Source of the DNA: Agarivorans sp. Toyoura001
GTDB lineage: Bacteria > Pseudomonadota > Gammaproteobacteria > Enterobacterales > Celerinatantimonadaceae
Assembly (NCBI RefSeq): GCF_005405585.1
Contig: NZ_BJEQ01000017.1
Span: forward strand, 1 to 64,000
Length of the DNA stretch: 64,000 nucleotides
Reading direction: 5' to 3'
Position numbers and translations under genes: made by a program. The first letter of the stretch is position 1. Every line of letters starts with the position of its first letter. Below are positions 8,812 to 19,232 of the stretch, in pieces. The notes under the pieces were generated by a model. It did no database searches, had not been told where the DNA came from, and saw nothing but the letters and a program-made list of their open reading frames with translations.

Positions 8812-9501
8812 TTACTCTCTACCCGGTAGTTTCTTCCAGGTGACTTTATCGCGTAAATAAACAGGTTCGGCATTTTCTGCACTTACCAGCTCGCCTTTAT
8901 TATAGGCAACCTGAGCATAACTAAGCATATTTTGTGCCGTTGGATAAAGCACTGATTCCAACACTTTTGCGCCAGAAAATTGACCGCATAATAGTTCTTG
9001 GTAAGTTTGCCAGCCTGTGCCCACAGCCGCTGCCCTTTGGCTATTGCCAGTTAGCAGGTCTGGTTTAATCACAAGTTCTTCATCTACTAAACACATCAAG
9101 CCGTTTTGCAGATGGTACTCGCCCCAATACACCTCTCCCATGCGGGCATCAATAGCCGCCAAACACTGCTCGCTATTATTGCTAAGGTAAGCGGCTTGCG
9201 CCATGGCTTGTAAGGTTGAAACGGCAATCATTGGTTTATCTGCACCAAAAGCCAACCCTTGAGCGGTGGCTACACCAATCCGCACCCCGGTAAAACTTCC
9301 TGGTCCACGACCGAACGCAATCGCATCAAGCTGCTTTAAGCTAACTCCTGCTTCCGCCAAGATTTGCTCAACAAAAGGTAAGATTTTAAGTGTATGGTCG
9401 CGTGGACTGTATTCTTGCTTACTCAGCACTTCACCCTGCCAATGCAGTGCAACAGAGCAGTTTTCGGTTGATGTATCTAAAGCGAGTATGTTTGCTGTCA
9501 T
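8812..9501 (-). CDS. tsaB: tRNA threonylcarbamoyladenosine biosynthesis protein TsaB
   Basis: A 229-residue ASKHA-fold protein. TsaB pairs with TsaD and TsaE to make t6A37 on ANN-decoding tRNAs. The N-terminal phosphate-1-like motif 'LALDTSTENCSVAL', 'YSPRDHTLKILPFVEQIL' and 'AFGRGPGSFTGVRIGVATAQGLAFG' are diagnostic. Length is normal. Its ATG overlaps the yoaA stop by 4 bp, consistent with coupled translation in the yoaA-tsaB order seen in E. coli. Confidence 0.96.
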   Translation of the reverse strand: MTANILALDTSTENCSVALHWQGEVLSKQEYSPRDHTLKILPFVEQILAEAGVSLKQLDAIAFGRGPGSFTGVRIGVATAQGLAFGADKPMIAVSTLQAMAQAAYLSNNSEQCLAAIDARMGEVYWGEYHLQNGLMCLVDEELVIKPDLLTGNSQRAAAVGTGWQTYQELLCGQFSGAKVLESVLYPTAQNMLSYAQVAYNKGELVSAENAEPVYLRDKVTWKKLPGRE

Positions 9502-11429
9502 GTTTCCTCAGCGTCTTTTTTAACAAATTCTAAAACTCTTGAGAGTTCTCTAGTGCGTGGCATAGCGGGCAAACTGCTAATAAATAGCGAACCGTAATCG
9601 CGATTCACTAAACGGTTGTCACATATAATCACTACGCCATGATCATCTTGGGTTCTAATTAAGCGCCCTACGCCCTGTTTAAGGCTAATCACTGCTTGCG
9701 GCAAATATACCTGACGAAAAGGATCTCCGCCACGTAAACGGCAGTCTTCGCTTTTGGCTTTAAGTAATGGATCATCTGGCGCCGCAAAGGGTAGTTTGTC
9801 GATAATCACACATGACAGCGCCTTGCCCGGCACATCCACTCCTTCCCAAAAGGTACTGGTTGCAACTAGCACTGCGTTTCCGTCTTCTACAAATTCGTTA
9901 AGTAATTCTTGTTTACCCGCTTCACCTTGAACCAATACCAATAGCTCTGTACGTAGGCGTAACTCTGTTGCCACTTTTTGAATCATTCGGTGGCTGGTAC
10001 ATAAAAAGAAACAGCGGCCACCGTTGGCCTCAATCACAGGCGCAAGCTGATCCAGCATCACTTGTTCTGCATTTGGCTGCTTTGTTTCTGGTAAATAACG
10101 AGGCACACATAACAAGGCTTGTTTTTGATAATCAAAAGGGCTGTCGAGCAACATGCTACTGGCGTCTTTTAAACCCATTTGAGTTTGAAAATGCTGAAAG
10201 TTGCCATCTACCGCCAACGTGGCCGAAGTAAATACCCATGCGGCATTACGTTCTTCCACCTCACTATTAAAACGCTCTGCAATATTAAGGGGGGTAATAT
10301 TTAAAGTGAAATGCTGCCGAGTAGTTTCGTACCAATAACTAAAACCGGTTTTGTCTACATCCATCACTTTATCGAACAATAGGCGCATTTTAGCTAAACG
10401 TTCGAAGCAAGAATCGGCCAGTTCACTGCGCGATAGCGCCAACTTAAGCACTTGATACACAAAATCCATGTCTTCGCGCAACACTTCCATCATTTCGCCA
10501 AAACGCTTTTGTTTGGCTAATGGACGCCACTCGCCTCGGTCGCGCAGACCTTCAAACTCCAATCTACATTGGCGGATTCTACGCTCTAGCTTTTGCGAGG
10601 CTTTTTGTAATTGCGCCATATCTCTAAGCTCAGTTTTATAGCTCAGTTCAATATCATTACATAAATCGAGTATTTGTCGGCTAGAAAAGTGCTGACCAAA
10701 ATAACTCGCGGCAATATCGGGTAGTTGGTGTGCTTCGTCAAAGATATAAGCATCTGCTTCGGGAATCAGCTCCCCAAAGCCAGTCTCTTTTACCACCATG
10801 TCGGCAAAAAATAGGTGGTGATTCACCACCACTAAATCTGCTTCCATCGCCTTGTTACGGGCTTTAACTAGATAGCATTCTTTGTAAGACGGGCAATCTC
10901 TGCCGAGGCAGTTATCGTTAGTGCTGGTAATTAAGGGGAATACATCGGCTCGTTCAGCGATTGGGCCAAGCTCGCTAATGTCGCCGGTTTCTTCGCCTTG
11001 TGCCCATGCCTTAATTTTAACTAGCTCAGCTAAGGTAGTGCGGTCTTGGCCGCTACCGTAATGGGAAAAACTGTTTAGCCGTTCAATACACAGATAGTTA
11101 GAACGCCCTTTTAGCAGCGCTATCATTTGATTGTATTTGAGGGCTTTTTGCATACGCGGTAGGTCTTTGGTAAACAGCTGATCTTGTAACGCTTTACTAC
11201 CGGTGCTAATAACAATTTTTTTGCCACTGTCCATAGCTGGTACAAGGTAAGCAAAGGTTTTGCCGGTGCCAGTACCCGCTTCAACTAATAAACTGCCACT
11301 GGTCTCTATAGCTGCAGCAACCGCTGTGGCCATGTCGTGTTGTTGTGGTCGGGGAGAAAAACCATCTATGGCTTTTGATAACAATCCATCTTTGGCAAAA
11401 TACTGATGTTTCAAACTTGGTTCCGGCAA
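9498..11429 (-). CDS. yoaA: ATP-dependent DNA helicase, YoaA (DinG/XPD-like)
   Basis: A 643-residue superfamily 2 iron-sulfur helicase. Walker A is 'EAGTGTGKTFAYLVPA', the Fe-S cysteines lie in 'SNYLCIERL' and 'NCLGRDCPSYKECYL', the DEAH box is 'IFDEAHQLPD', and motif VI is 'QGVGRLIRT'. In E. coli YoaA works with HolC in replication-gap repair. The frame opens with TTG at 11429; no ATG is available before the conserved region and TTG at 11414 is another possible start. Coupled to tsaB. A second DinG-family helicase is at 49248. Confidence 0.93.
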   Translation of the reverse strand: MPEPSLKHQYFAKDGLLSKAIDGFSPRPQQHDMATAVAAAIETSGSLLVEAGTGTGKTFAYLVPAMDSGKKIVISTGSKALQDQLFTKDLPRMQKALKYNQMIALLKGRSNYLCIERLNSFSHYGSGQDRTTLAELVKIKAWAQGEETGDISELGPIAERADVFPLITSTNDNCLGRDCPSYKECYLVKARNKAMEADLVVVNHHLFFADMVVKETGFGELIPEADAYIFDEAHQLPDIAASYFGQHFSSRQILDLCNDIELSYKTELRDMAQLQKASQKLERRIRQCRLEFEGLRDRGEWRPLAKQKRFGEMMEVLREDMDFVYQVLKLALSRSELADSCFERLAKMRLLFDKVMDVDKTGFSYWYETTRQHFTLNITPLNIAERFNSEVEERNAAWVFTSATLAVDGNFQHFQTQMGLKDASSMLLDSPFDYQKQALLCVPRYLPETKQPNAEQVMLDQLAPVIEANGGRCFFLCTSHRMIQKVATELRLRTELLVLVQGEAGKQELLNEFVEDGNAVLVATSTFWEGVDVPGKALSCVIIDKLPFAAPDDPLLKAKSEDCRLRGGDPFRQVYLPQAVISLKQGVGRLIRTQDDHGVVIICDNRLVNRDYGSLFISSLPAMPRTRELSRVLEFVKKDAEET

Positions 11430-11481
11430 GCAAAAGTCGCGGCAACTATACCAGCCGACTCACGCTAGACCAAACACAAAG

Positions 11482-11703
11482 CTACACAAATAAGTCGATA
11501 TTATGTTGCTCGTCAGGGTCAGGCTTTTGAGATTTATTGTTTTGCTGTTCGCCGCTTAGCTTTGGCCGCACTTGAATGTCGTTTTGTGCAGCGGTTTTGC
11601 TTTTCTTCACCACCTTGGTGGTTTTAATCGGTGGCGCCTTACTATCGGGTTTAGCAGGTGCTCGCGGCAAAATTGGCAATATGGCATCTTGGCTCACAAT
11701 CAC
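11482..11703 (-). CDS. Small disordered protein ending in NIDLFV
   Basis: A 73-residue unrecognised protein, rich in Lys, Pro and Gln, with no membrane segment and probably disordered. It ends QHNIDLFV, close to the GIDLFA end of the protein at 8531. An AAAGGAGCTGTG site precedes its ATG, a good ribosome site. It lies upstream of yoaA in the same orientation with a 52-bp gap. Expression looks real from the ribosome site. The function is unknown. Confidence 0.65.
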   Translation of the reverse strand: MIVSQDAILPILPRAPAKPDSKAPPIKTTKVVKKSKTAAQNDIQVRPKLSGEQQNNKSQKPDPDEQHNIDLFV

Positions 11704-11867
11704 AGCTCCTTTTTATGGCTTCCTATAGTTAATTATCGGTCAATATTTAAACAACTTTAATCTTATAGTAAAAAGCAGCCAAAAAAGGTTGCAATTTAGC
11801 GCTAGATTGGTAAGTTTATGCCCACTATTGCCATGAAGGCAAAAACCACGTTGACAGGAACGTAGCA
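11704..11867. other. Divergent promoter region of the his operon and the NIDLFV gene
   Basis: A 164-bp AT-rich spacer between the leftward small gene and the rightward his leader. The his promoter must lie here; a TTGCAA at 11789-11794 with a weak TAAGTT at 11811 is the best pair I see, which is poor support. No operator-like palindrome is visible. Confidence 0.4.
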
Positions 11868-11915
11868 ATGATTTTTAACCAACTGAAGCATCATCACCAC
11901 CATCATCCAGAATAG
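11868..11915 (+). CDS. hisL: his operon leader peptide with six consecutive histidines
   Basis: A 15-codon ORF reading MIFNQLKHHHHHHPE, preceded by an AGGAA ribosome site (11856-11860). The six His codons at 11889-11906 alternate CAT and CAC. As in enteric HisL (seven His), slow translation for lack of charged His-tRNA would stall the ribosome here and change folding of the downstream leader RNA. A leader peptide this short has no expected function of its own. Confidence 0.95.
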   Translation: MIFNQLKHHHHHHPE

Positions 11916-12016
11916 GCTTCAGGCGGTTTTCTGCTGGAAGCTTGTAAGATGCTTCCGGTGGTAGAATATAAGAATATTGCAAACCCCCGGAAGGTTACCC
12001 TCCCGGGGGTTTTTTA
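11883..12016 (+). promoter_or_regulatory. his operon transcription attenuator with arms A-F
   Basis: The leader RNA has the classic alternative pairing. Arm A CTGAAGC (11883-11889) pairs with B GCTTCAG (11916-11922) around the His codons. C GGAAGC (11936-11941) pairs with D GCTTCC (11951-11956). E CCCCCGG (11984-11990) pairs with F CCGGGGG (12003-12009), followed by a T-run: the terminator. Antitermination arises from D CTTCCGG (11952-11958) pairing with E CCGGAAG (11987-11993), helped by B with C (GCTTC/GAAGC). Ribosome stalling on His codons masks A and should favour B:C and D:E, giving readthrough into hisG. Confidence 0.93.
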
Positions 12017-12039
12017 GTTTTATTATTAGGGACAAAAAC

Positions 12040-12939
12040 ATGACAGAGCAAAAACGACTACGCATCGCTATCCAAAAATCTGGACGCTTAAGCGATGATT
12101 CACAGGCACTATTAAAAAGCTGCGGAATGAAAATCAATCTCCGCCAACAACGCCTAATTGCCCACTCAGAAAACATGCCAGTAGATCTACTACGTGTACG
12201 CGATGACGATATTCCAGGCCTAGTAATGGACGGCGTGGTTGATTTCGGTATCGTTGGCGAAAACGTATTAGAAGAAGAAACCATGTTGCGCACCGCGCAA
12301 AATGAGCCAACTGATTGCGACATTCTAAAACGTTTAGATTTTGGCGATTGCCGCTTCTCATTGGCAGTAGCCGAAGAATTCGATTACACCGGCCCACAAT
12401 GCTTAGCCAACAAACGCATAGCCACCAGTTACCCTGGCATTCTTAAGCGTTACTTAGACGAGCAAGGCGTACCTTTCTCTACGTGTATGCTAGCGGGCTC
12501 GGTTGAAGTAGCCACCCGCGCAGGCTTAGCCGACGCCATTTGTGACTTAGTGTCTACCGGTGCAACTTTAGAAGCCAATGGCCTTAAAGAAGTTGAAGTG
12601 ATTTACCGCTCGCAAGCGGTATTGATTAAATCTAAGAACAAACTCAGCGACGAACACCAAGACTTGCTAGACCGCTTATTAATGCGCATGCAAGGCACCA
12701 TGGAAGCCAAAGAAAGCAAGTACATCATGCTGCACGCACCTAAAACACATCTTGATCAAATTGTAGACCTGCTACCTGGCAGCGAGCACCCAACCGTATT
12801 AGCACTTGCCGGCGACGAAGAAAAAGTAGCCCTGCATGTAGTCAGTACCGAGAATCTATTCTGGGAGACGATGGAAAAGCTTAAAACCTTAGGTGCAAGC
12901 TCTATCCTCGTTATGCCAATTGAAAAGATGTTGAGATAA
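12040..12939 (+). CDS. hisG: ATP phosphoribosyltransferase (long form)
   Basis: First enzyme of histidine synthesis, condensing ATP and PRPP, feedback-inhibited by histidine. The 299-residue product is the long hexameric form with a C-terminal regulatory domain ('[20 protein letters not shown]'). Catalytic-domain marks are '[15 protein letters not shown]', '[15 protein letters not shown]' and '[14 protein letters not shown]'. The frame is open from 11977, but ATG 12040 has AGGGA at 12028-12032 and gives the standard N-terminus. It follows the attenuator terminator by about 24 bp. Confidence 0.97.
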   Translation: MTEQKRLRIAIQKSGRLSDDSQALLKSCGMKINLRQQRLIAHSENMPVDLLRVRDDDIPGLVMDGVVDFGIVGENVLEEETMLRTAQNEPTDCDILKRLDFGDCRFSLAVAEEFDYTGPQCLANKRIATSYPGILKRYLDEQGVPFSTCMLAGSVEVATRAGLADAICDLVSTGATLEANGLKEVEVIYRSQAVLIKSKNKLSDEHQDLLDRLLMRMQGTMEAKESKYIMLHAPKTHLDQIVDLLPGSEHPTVLALAGDEEKVALHVVSTENLFWETMEKLKTLGASSILVMPIEKMLR

Positions 12940-12944
12940 GTACC

Positions 12945-14231
12945 ATGCAAACGGTAATTTGGAAGCAACTATCAACAGAGCAACAACAACAGGTGCTGTC
13001 CCGCCCTGCTGTTAACAGCTCAACCGACATTGCCGGAATTGTTGCTGATGTAGTAAGCCAAGTACGAGAACAAGGTGACCAAGCGCTGATTGCGCTGGCC
13101 GTCAAGTTTGATAACACCGAATTGAGCGAAGTAAGAGTCAGCCAGCAAGAGATTGATGCAGCTGAACAAGGTTTAAGTGAAGAATTTAAACAGGCAGTAG
13201 CACAAGCTAAAGCCAATATTGAAGTGTTTCACCAAGCGCAAAAACCACAGCCAATTAGCCTAGAAACTCAACCTGGCGTGCGCTGCGAAATGCACTATGC
13301 CGCCATTGGCAATGTGGGTTTGTATGTACCAGGTGGAACTGCACCGCTACCTTCAACTGTATTGATGTTGGCTATTCCAGCACGTATTGCGGGTTGTAAA
13401 AAAGTAGTATTAAGCTCACCACCACCGATTGCCGCAGAAATCCTCTATACCGCTAAGCTATGTGGTGTAGACGAAGTTTACGCTGCCGGTGGCGCGCAAG
13501 CGATTGCCGCGATGGCCTACGGCACCGAAAGTGTGTCTAAATCTGATAAGATTTTCGGCCCTGGTAACGCTTTTGTGACGCAAGCTAAGCAGCAAGTTAG
13601 CGGCGACCACGCTGGTGCCGCCATTGATATGCCAGCAGGCCCATCTGAGGTGTTGGTAATTGCCGATGCTAAAGCCAACCCCGCTTTTGTTGCCGCCGAC
13701 TTATTATCACAAGCCGAGCACGGCCCAGATTCACAAGTGATTTTGGTCACCACCAGTGAGCAACAAGCCGAAGCAGTAAATCAAGAATTGGCTCGCCAAT
13801 TAGCGCTACTTAGTCGCAATAACATTGCCGACCAAGCGCTATCACACAGTACTGCCATTGTAGTAAACGACTTAGCCCAAGCGGTACAGGTGAGTAACTT
13901 GTACGGCCCGGAACACTTAATTGTACAAACCGAGCAAGCTCGCAGCTTACTGCCCGAGATAGAAAATGCTGGCAGCGTTTTCCTTGGTGAGTGGACACCC
14001 GAATCAGTAGGCGACTACGCCAGTGGTACTAACCACACCCTGCCCACTTACGGTTATACACGTGCTTATTCAAGCTTAGGTACCGCTGACTTTATGAAGC
14101 GTTTTACGGTTCAGGAATTAAGCCAACAAGGCCTAAAAGACTTAAGCCGTGCAGTAGTGCCTATAGCTAACGCAGAAGGGCTAGACGCCCACCGCAGAGC
14201 AGTTACTCTGCGCCTAGGCGAGGAGCAATAA
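12945..14231 (+). CDS. hisD: Histidinol dehydrogenase
   Basis: A 428-residue zinc enzyme making the last two oxidations from histidinol to histidine with NAD. Signatures include '[18 protein letters not shown]', '[16 protein letters not shown]', '[16 protein letters not shown]', '[12 protein letters not shown]', the zinc/catalytic histidines around 'SGTNHTLPT' and '[10 protein letters not shown]' at the end. Full length. Five bp after hisG, one base before hisC. Confidence 0.97.
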   Translation: MQTVIWKQLSTEQQQQVLSRPAVNSSTDIAGIVADVVSQVREQGDQALIALAVKFDNTELSEVRVSQQEIDAAEQGLSEEFKQAVAQAKANIEVFHQAQKPQPISLETQPGVRCEMHYAAIGNVGLYVPGGTAPLPSTVLMLAIPARIAGCKKVVLSSPPPIAAEILYTAKLCGVDEVYAAGGAQAIAAMAYGTESVSKSDKIFGPGNAFVTQAKQQVSGDHAGAAIDMPAGPSEVLVIADAKANPAFVAADLLSQAEHGPDSQVILVTTSEQQAEAVNQELARQLALLSRNNIADQALSHSTAIVVNDLAQAVQVSNLYGPEHLIVQTEQARSLLPEIENAGSVFLGEWTPESVGDYASGTNHTLPTYGYTRAYSSLGTADFMKRFTVQELSQQGLKDLSRAVVPIANAEGLDAHRRAVTLRLGEEQ

Positions 14232-14232
14232 T

Positions 14233-15291
14233 ATGTCGGTTACATTATTAGCCCGCAAAAAAATTCAGGCGCTTGTGCCCTACCAAAGTGCTCGCCGCAT
14301 TGGCGGCAGTGGTGAAGTGTGGCTAAACGCCAACGAAAGCCCCGATGTTAGCGACTTTAGTTACGAAGGCGATGAACTAAATCGCTACCCTGAGTTTCAA
14401 CCAGCTGCGCTTATTAACGGTTATGCCGCCTACGCAGGCGTAGAACCAAACCAAGTGCTCGCCAGTCGCGGCGCAGATGAAGCCATCGAAGTATTGATTC
14501 GCGCCTTTTGCGAACCCAACGAAGATAGCATTGTTATCTGTGCGCCGACTTACGGAATGTACTCGGTAAGTGCTGAAACCATTGGCGTAGAAGTTAAAAC
14601 AGTAGAGCTAGATGCTAACTTTAATCCCGACTACACAGCACTTGCGCAAGTGAATAGCAAAATTATTTTCTTATGTGCCCCAAACAATCCCACCGGCAAT
14701 ATGCTTGATCAAGCAAAGCTGTGTGAACTGTTAAGTGCGCAAAAAGATAAAGCGCTAGTAGTGGTAGATGAAGCTTATATTGAGTTTTGTGAAGAGCAAA
14801 GCGTAGTTAAGCTACTCAGCGATTACGACAACCTAGTGATTACTCGTACTTTGTCTAAAGCCTTTGCTTTAGCCGGTTTACGTTGTGGCTTTACCGTTGC
14901 AGGTCGTGAAGTGATTGAAGTAATGAGCAAAGTGATTGCCCCATATCCGATTGCCCGTCCAGTTGCCGAAATCGCAGCAAAAGCGCTAAGCCAAAATGGC
15001 TTAAAAGTTATGCGCGAGCGTGTTGCACGCTTAAACACAATTCGTAACCAAGCAGTTGAAGATTTAAGCAAACTTAATATTGTGCAAGAGATCTTCCCCG
15101 CTACCGGTAACTACATACTGGTACGTTTCGACGATTCAGCCCGTGTATTTAAAACATTGGGTGAACAAGGCATTGTACTGCGTGATTTTGCCAATAAGCC
15201 GCGTTTAGAAAACTGCATCCGCATTAGCATTGGCAACCAGCAAGAAGTGGCCGCCACCGTATCAGCAATTCAAGGATTGGAGCGAACTTAA
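14233..15291 (+). CDS. hisC: Histidinol-phosphate aminotransferase
   Basis: A 352-residue class I/II PLP aminotransferase converting imidazole-acetol phosphate to histidinol phosphate. The substrate-side segment 'WLNANESP' near the N-terminus, 'CAPNNPTGNML', 'VVDEAYIEF' and the PLP lysine in 'TRTLSKAFALAGLRCGF' are present. Length and position between hisD and hisB are standard. The stop directly abuts the GTG start of hisB. Confidence 0.97.
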   Translation: MSVTLLARKKIQALVPYQSARRIGGSGEVWLNANESPDVSDFSYEGDELNRYPEFQPAALINGYAAYAGVEPNQVLASRGADEAIEVLIRAFCEPNEDSIVICAPTYGMYSVSAETIGVEVKTVELDANFNPDYTALAQVNSKIIFLCAPNNPTGNMLDQAKLCELLSAQKDKALVVVDEAYIEFCEEQSVVKLLSDYDNLVITRTLSKAFALAGLRCGFTVAGREVIEVMSKVIAPYPIARPVAEIAAKALSQNGLKVMRERVARLNTIRNQAVEDLSKLNIVQEIFPATGNYILVRFDDSARVFKTLGEQGIVLRDFANKPRLENCIRISIGNQQEVAATVSAIQGLERT

Positions 15292-16368
15292 GTGAGCCAA
15301 GTAAAACAAAAAATCTTATTTATCGACCGTGATGGCACCATGATCGACGAACCTATCACCGACAAACAGGTTGATAGCGTAGAAAAGGTAAAGTTAGAGC
15401 CACAGGTTATCCCGGTATTGCTTAAGCTACAGGCCAATGGCTACCGCTTAGTTATGGTAACCAACCAGGATGGTTTAGGTACCGACAGCTTCCCCGAAGC
15501 TGATTTTCACCTAGCTCAAAACTACATGATGGATATTTTCGAATCACAAGGCATTAAGTTTGACGACGTACTGGTATGCCCGCACTTCGACGAAGATAAC
15601 TGTAGCTGTCGCAAACCCAAGCTTGGCTTGGTTAAAAACTACCTAAAAAGTGGCGTGATTGATTTTGCCAACTCTTATGTGATTGGCGATCGCCACACCG
15701 ACATGCAGCTAGCGGAAAACATGGGGCTAGAAGGCTTGCAATATCAACGCGACGGCCTTAACTGGATTACCATTGAAAAGCAGCTTACTCAACAAGGCCG
15801 CAAAGCCAAGGTTGAGCGCAATACTAAAGAAACCCAAATTAGTATCGCGGTTGATTTAGACAACGCAGGCGGCAGCCAAATAGATACTGGCCTTGGCTTT
15901 TTTGACCACATGTTGGATCAAATTGCTACCCACGGCGGTTTTCAGCTCAACTGTAAAGTTGTTGGCGATTACCACATCGACGACCACCACAGCGTAGAAG
16001 ACACCGCCATTGCCCTTGGCCAAGCCCTTAAAGAAGCGCTTGGCGACAAACGTGGTATTGGCCGTTTTGGTTTTGTACTGCCGATGGACGAATGCCTAGC
16101 CCAATGTGCGCTAGATTTAAGCGGCCGCGCTCATCTAGAGTTTAAAGCCGACTTTACCCGCGACAACATTGGCGACTTTGCTACCGAAATGGTACCGCAC
16201 TTCTTCCGCTCACTAAGCGACGCGATGGCCTGTACCCTACACCTAGAAACCACCGGTAAAAATACTCACCACATGGTAGAAGCCCTGTTTAAAGTATTTG
16301 GTCGTGCACTAGGTCAAGCTATCGTAAAATCGGGCGATGCAATGCCTAGCAGTAAAGGCACATTATAA
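15292..16368 (+). CDS. hisB: Bifunctional histidinol-phosphatase / imidazoleglycerol-phosphate dehydratase
   Basis: A 358-residue fusion. The N-terminal HAD phosphatase (about 1-165) carries the nucleophile motif '[11 protein letters not shown]' and the zinc cysteines '[17 protein letters not shown]'. The C-terminal dehydratase has '[17 protein letters not shown]', '[17 protein letters not shown]' and '[15 protein letters not shown]', providing metal-binding histidines. The fused form is typical of enteric-type gammaproteobacteria. Start is GTG, immediately after the hisC stop, so translation is coupled. Confidence 0.97.
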   Translation: MSQVKQKILFIDRDGTMIDEPITDKQVDSVEKVKLEPQVIPVLLKLQANGYRLVMVTNQDGLGTDSFPEADFHLAQNYMMDIFESQGIKFDDVLVCPHFDEDNCSCRKPKLGLVKNYLKSGVIDFANSYVIGDRHTDMQLAENMGLEGLQYQRDGLNWITIEKQLTQQGRKAKVERNTKETQISIAVDLDNAGGSQIDTGLGFFDHMLDQIATHGGFQLNCKVVGDYHIDDHHSVEDTAIALGQALKEALGDKRGIGRFGFVLPMDECLAQCALDLSGRAHLEFKADFTRDNIGDFATEMVPHFFRSLSDAMACTLHLETTGKNTHHMVEALFKVFGRALGQAIVKSGDAMPSSKGTL

Positions 16369-16396
16369 GCGCCTGCTTTAAAGGATAAGAGCAAAC

Positions 16397-17005
16397 ATGA
16401 ACGTAATTATTGATACAGGATGTGCCAACTTATCTTCGGTAAAATTTGCCGTTGAGCGTTTAGGCTTTCCAGTAACAGTGAGCCGCGACCCACAGGTAAT
16501 CTTGGCGGCCGATAAACTGTTTCTACCCGGCGTAGGCACCGCCACCGAGGCGATGCAAAACCTAGCCGACCGCGAGCTTATCGACTTAGTTAAACAAGTT
16601 AAGAAGCCGCTCCTAGGTATTTGTTTAGGCATGCAAATGCTGGCCGAGTTCTCTATTGAAGGCGGCGCTAAACAAGCCGACGAGCCAGTCCCCTGCTTAG
16701 GTTTAGTGTCTGGCACCGTAAGCTTAATGCAACCGCAACAAGGGCAACGCCTGCCACACATGGGTTGGAATCAAATTCAACCTAAAGCCGGTCACCCACT
16801 GTTTAAAGGCATTGAAGCCGGCAGCTACTTCTACTTTGTACACAGCTACGCCCTGCCAGTAAACGCTGCCACAATTGCCGAATGTGATTATGGCAACGCC
16901 TTTACCGCCGCAGTAAACAAAAACAATTTTTACGGGGTGCAATTTCACCCAGAACGTAGCGGCCAAGCCGGTGCACAACTAATCAAAAACTTCTTGGAGA
17001 TGTAA
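16397..17005 (+). CDS. hisH: Imidazole glycerol phosphate synthase, glutaminase subunit
   Basis: A 202-residue class I glutamine amidotransferase that supplies ammonia to HisF. The nucleophile cysteine lies in '[15 protein letters not shown]' and the His/Glu of the triad in '[13 protein letters not shown]'. '[13 protein letters not shown]' forms the oxyanion strand region. AAAGGATAAGAG precedes the ATG. Three bp before hisA. Confidence 0.97.
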   Translation: MNVIIDTGCANLSSVKFAVERLGFPVTVSRDPQVILAADKLFLPGVGTATEAMQNLADRELIDLVKQVKKPLLGICLGMQMLAEFSIEGGAKQADEPVPCLGLVSGTVSLMQPQQGQRLPHMGWNQIQPKAGHPLFKGIEAGSYFYFVHSYALPVNAATIAECDYGNAFTAAVNKNNFYGVQFHPERSGQAGAQLIKNFLEM

Positions 17006-18520
<1,515 letters not shown>

Positions 18521-18524
<4 letters not shown>

Positions 18525-19138
18525 GCCAGTTTGAAGAACTAAACCAAAAGATTAACTGGGACAAAGTCGAAGGCTTAATCCCTGCCGTGGTTCAGAACGA
18601 CCACAGCGGCCAAGTGCTTATGCTGGGTTACATGAACAGTGATGCGCTAGCTAAAACCCTAGACACCGAGCAAGTAACCTTCTTTAGCCGCACTAAGCAG
18701 CGCCTATGGACCAAAGGTGAAACCTCAGGCAACGTACTAAAGCTTAAAGGCATTACGCTTGATTGCGACCAAGACACGCTACTAGTAGCGGTTGACCCTA
18801 TTGGCCCAACTTGCCACCTTGGCAACCAAAGCTGTTTTGACGGTCACCAAGAGCCTAAGCTGACCTTTATCGCCCAACTACAAGCGGTATTAGCCGAGCG
18901 TAAGTTAGCCGATCCAGAAGAAAGCTACACCGCTAGCCTGTTCGCCCGCGGCACCAAGCGCATTTGCCAAAAAGTGGGTGAAGAAGGTGTAGAAGTAGCA
19001 CTAGCTGCCATGGCTAACGACCGCGAAGAGCTAGTGAATGAAAGCTCAGACTTGTTGTATCACCTACTGGTACTGCTAGAAAAACAAGAAGTCGGCTTTG
19101 ACGAAGTAGTGGCTTGTTTACAGGCAAGGCATAAGTAA
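18521..19138 (+). CDS. hisI: Bifunctional phosphoribosyl-AMP cyclohydrolase / phosphoribosyl-ATP pyrophosphatase
   Basis: A 205-residue HisIE fusion. The cyclohydrolase half (about 1-115) has '[14 protein letters not shown]', '[18 protein letters not shown]' and zinc-binding '[10 protein letters not shown]' and '[12 protein letters not shown]'. The pyrophosphohydrolase half has '[20 protein letters not shown]' and '[13 protein letters not shown]', a MazG-like helical metal site. It ends the operon; a rho-independent terminator follows by about 20 bp. Confidence 0.97.
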
Positions 19139-19158
19139 AGCTTAAGACCTGACCCAAC

Positions 19159-19187
19159 AAAAAACCAGCTGATGCTGGTTTTTTGTT
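19159..19187 (+). terminator. Terminator of the his operon
   Basis: AAAACCAGC (19161-19169), loop TGAT, GCTGGTTTT (19174-19182) followed by further T residues. The A-run on the left makes it usable from the other side for the leftward TPR gene ending at 19233. Confidence 0.9.
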
Positions 19188-19232
19188 GCCCTTATAATCC
19201 TCACTGTTAGCTCTTTATAATTAAATCATTGT

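Noticed and set aside
11851-11856. TTGACA as a -35 box for the his operon
   Set aside because: It is only 12 bases before the hisL start codon and overlaps its ribosome site, so it cannot be the -35 of the leader transcript.
11919-12323. 134-codon antisense frame over the his leader and hisG
   Set aside because: It runs against the attenuator and hisG; its length follows from hisG codon bias. No ribosome site or homology is evident.
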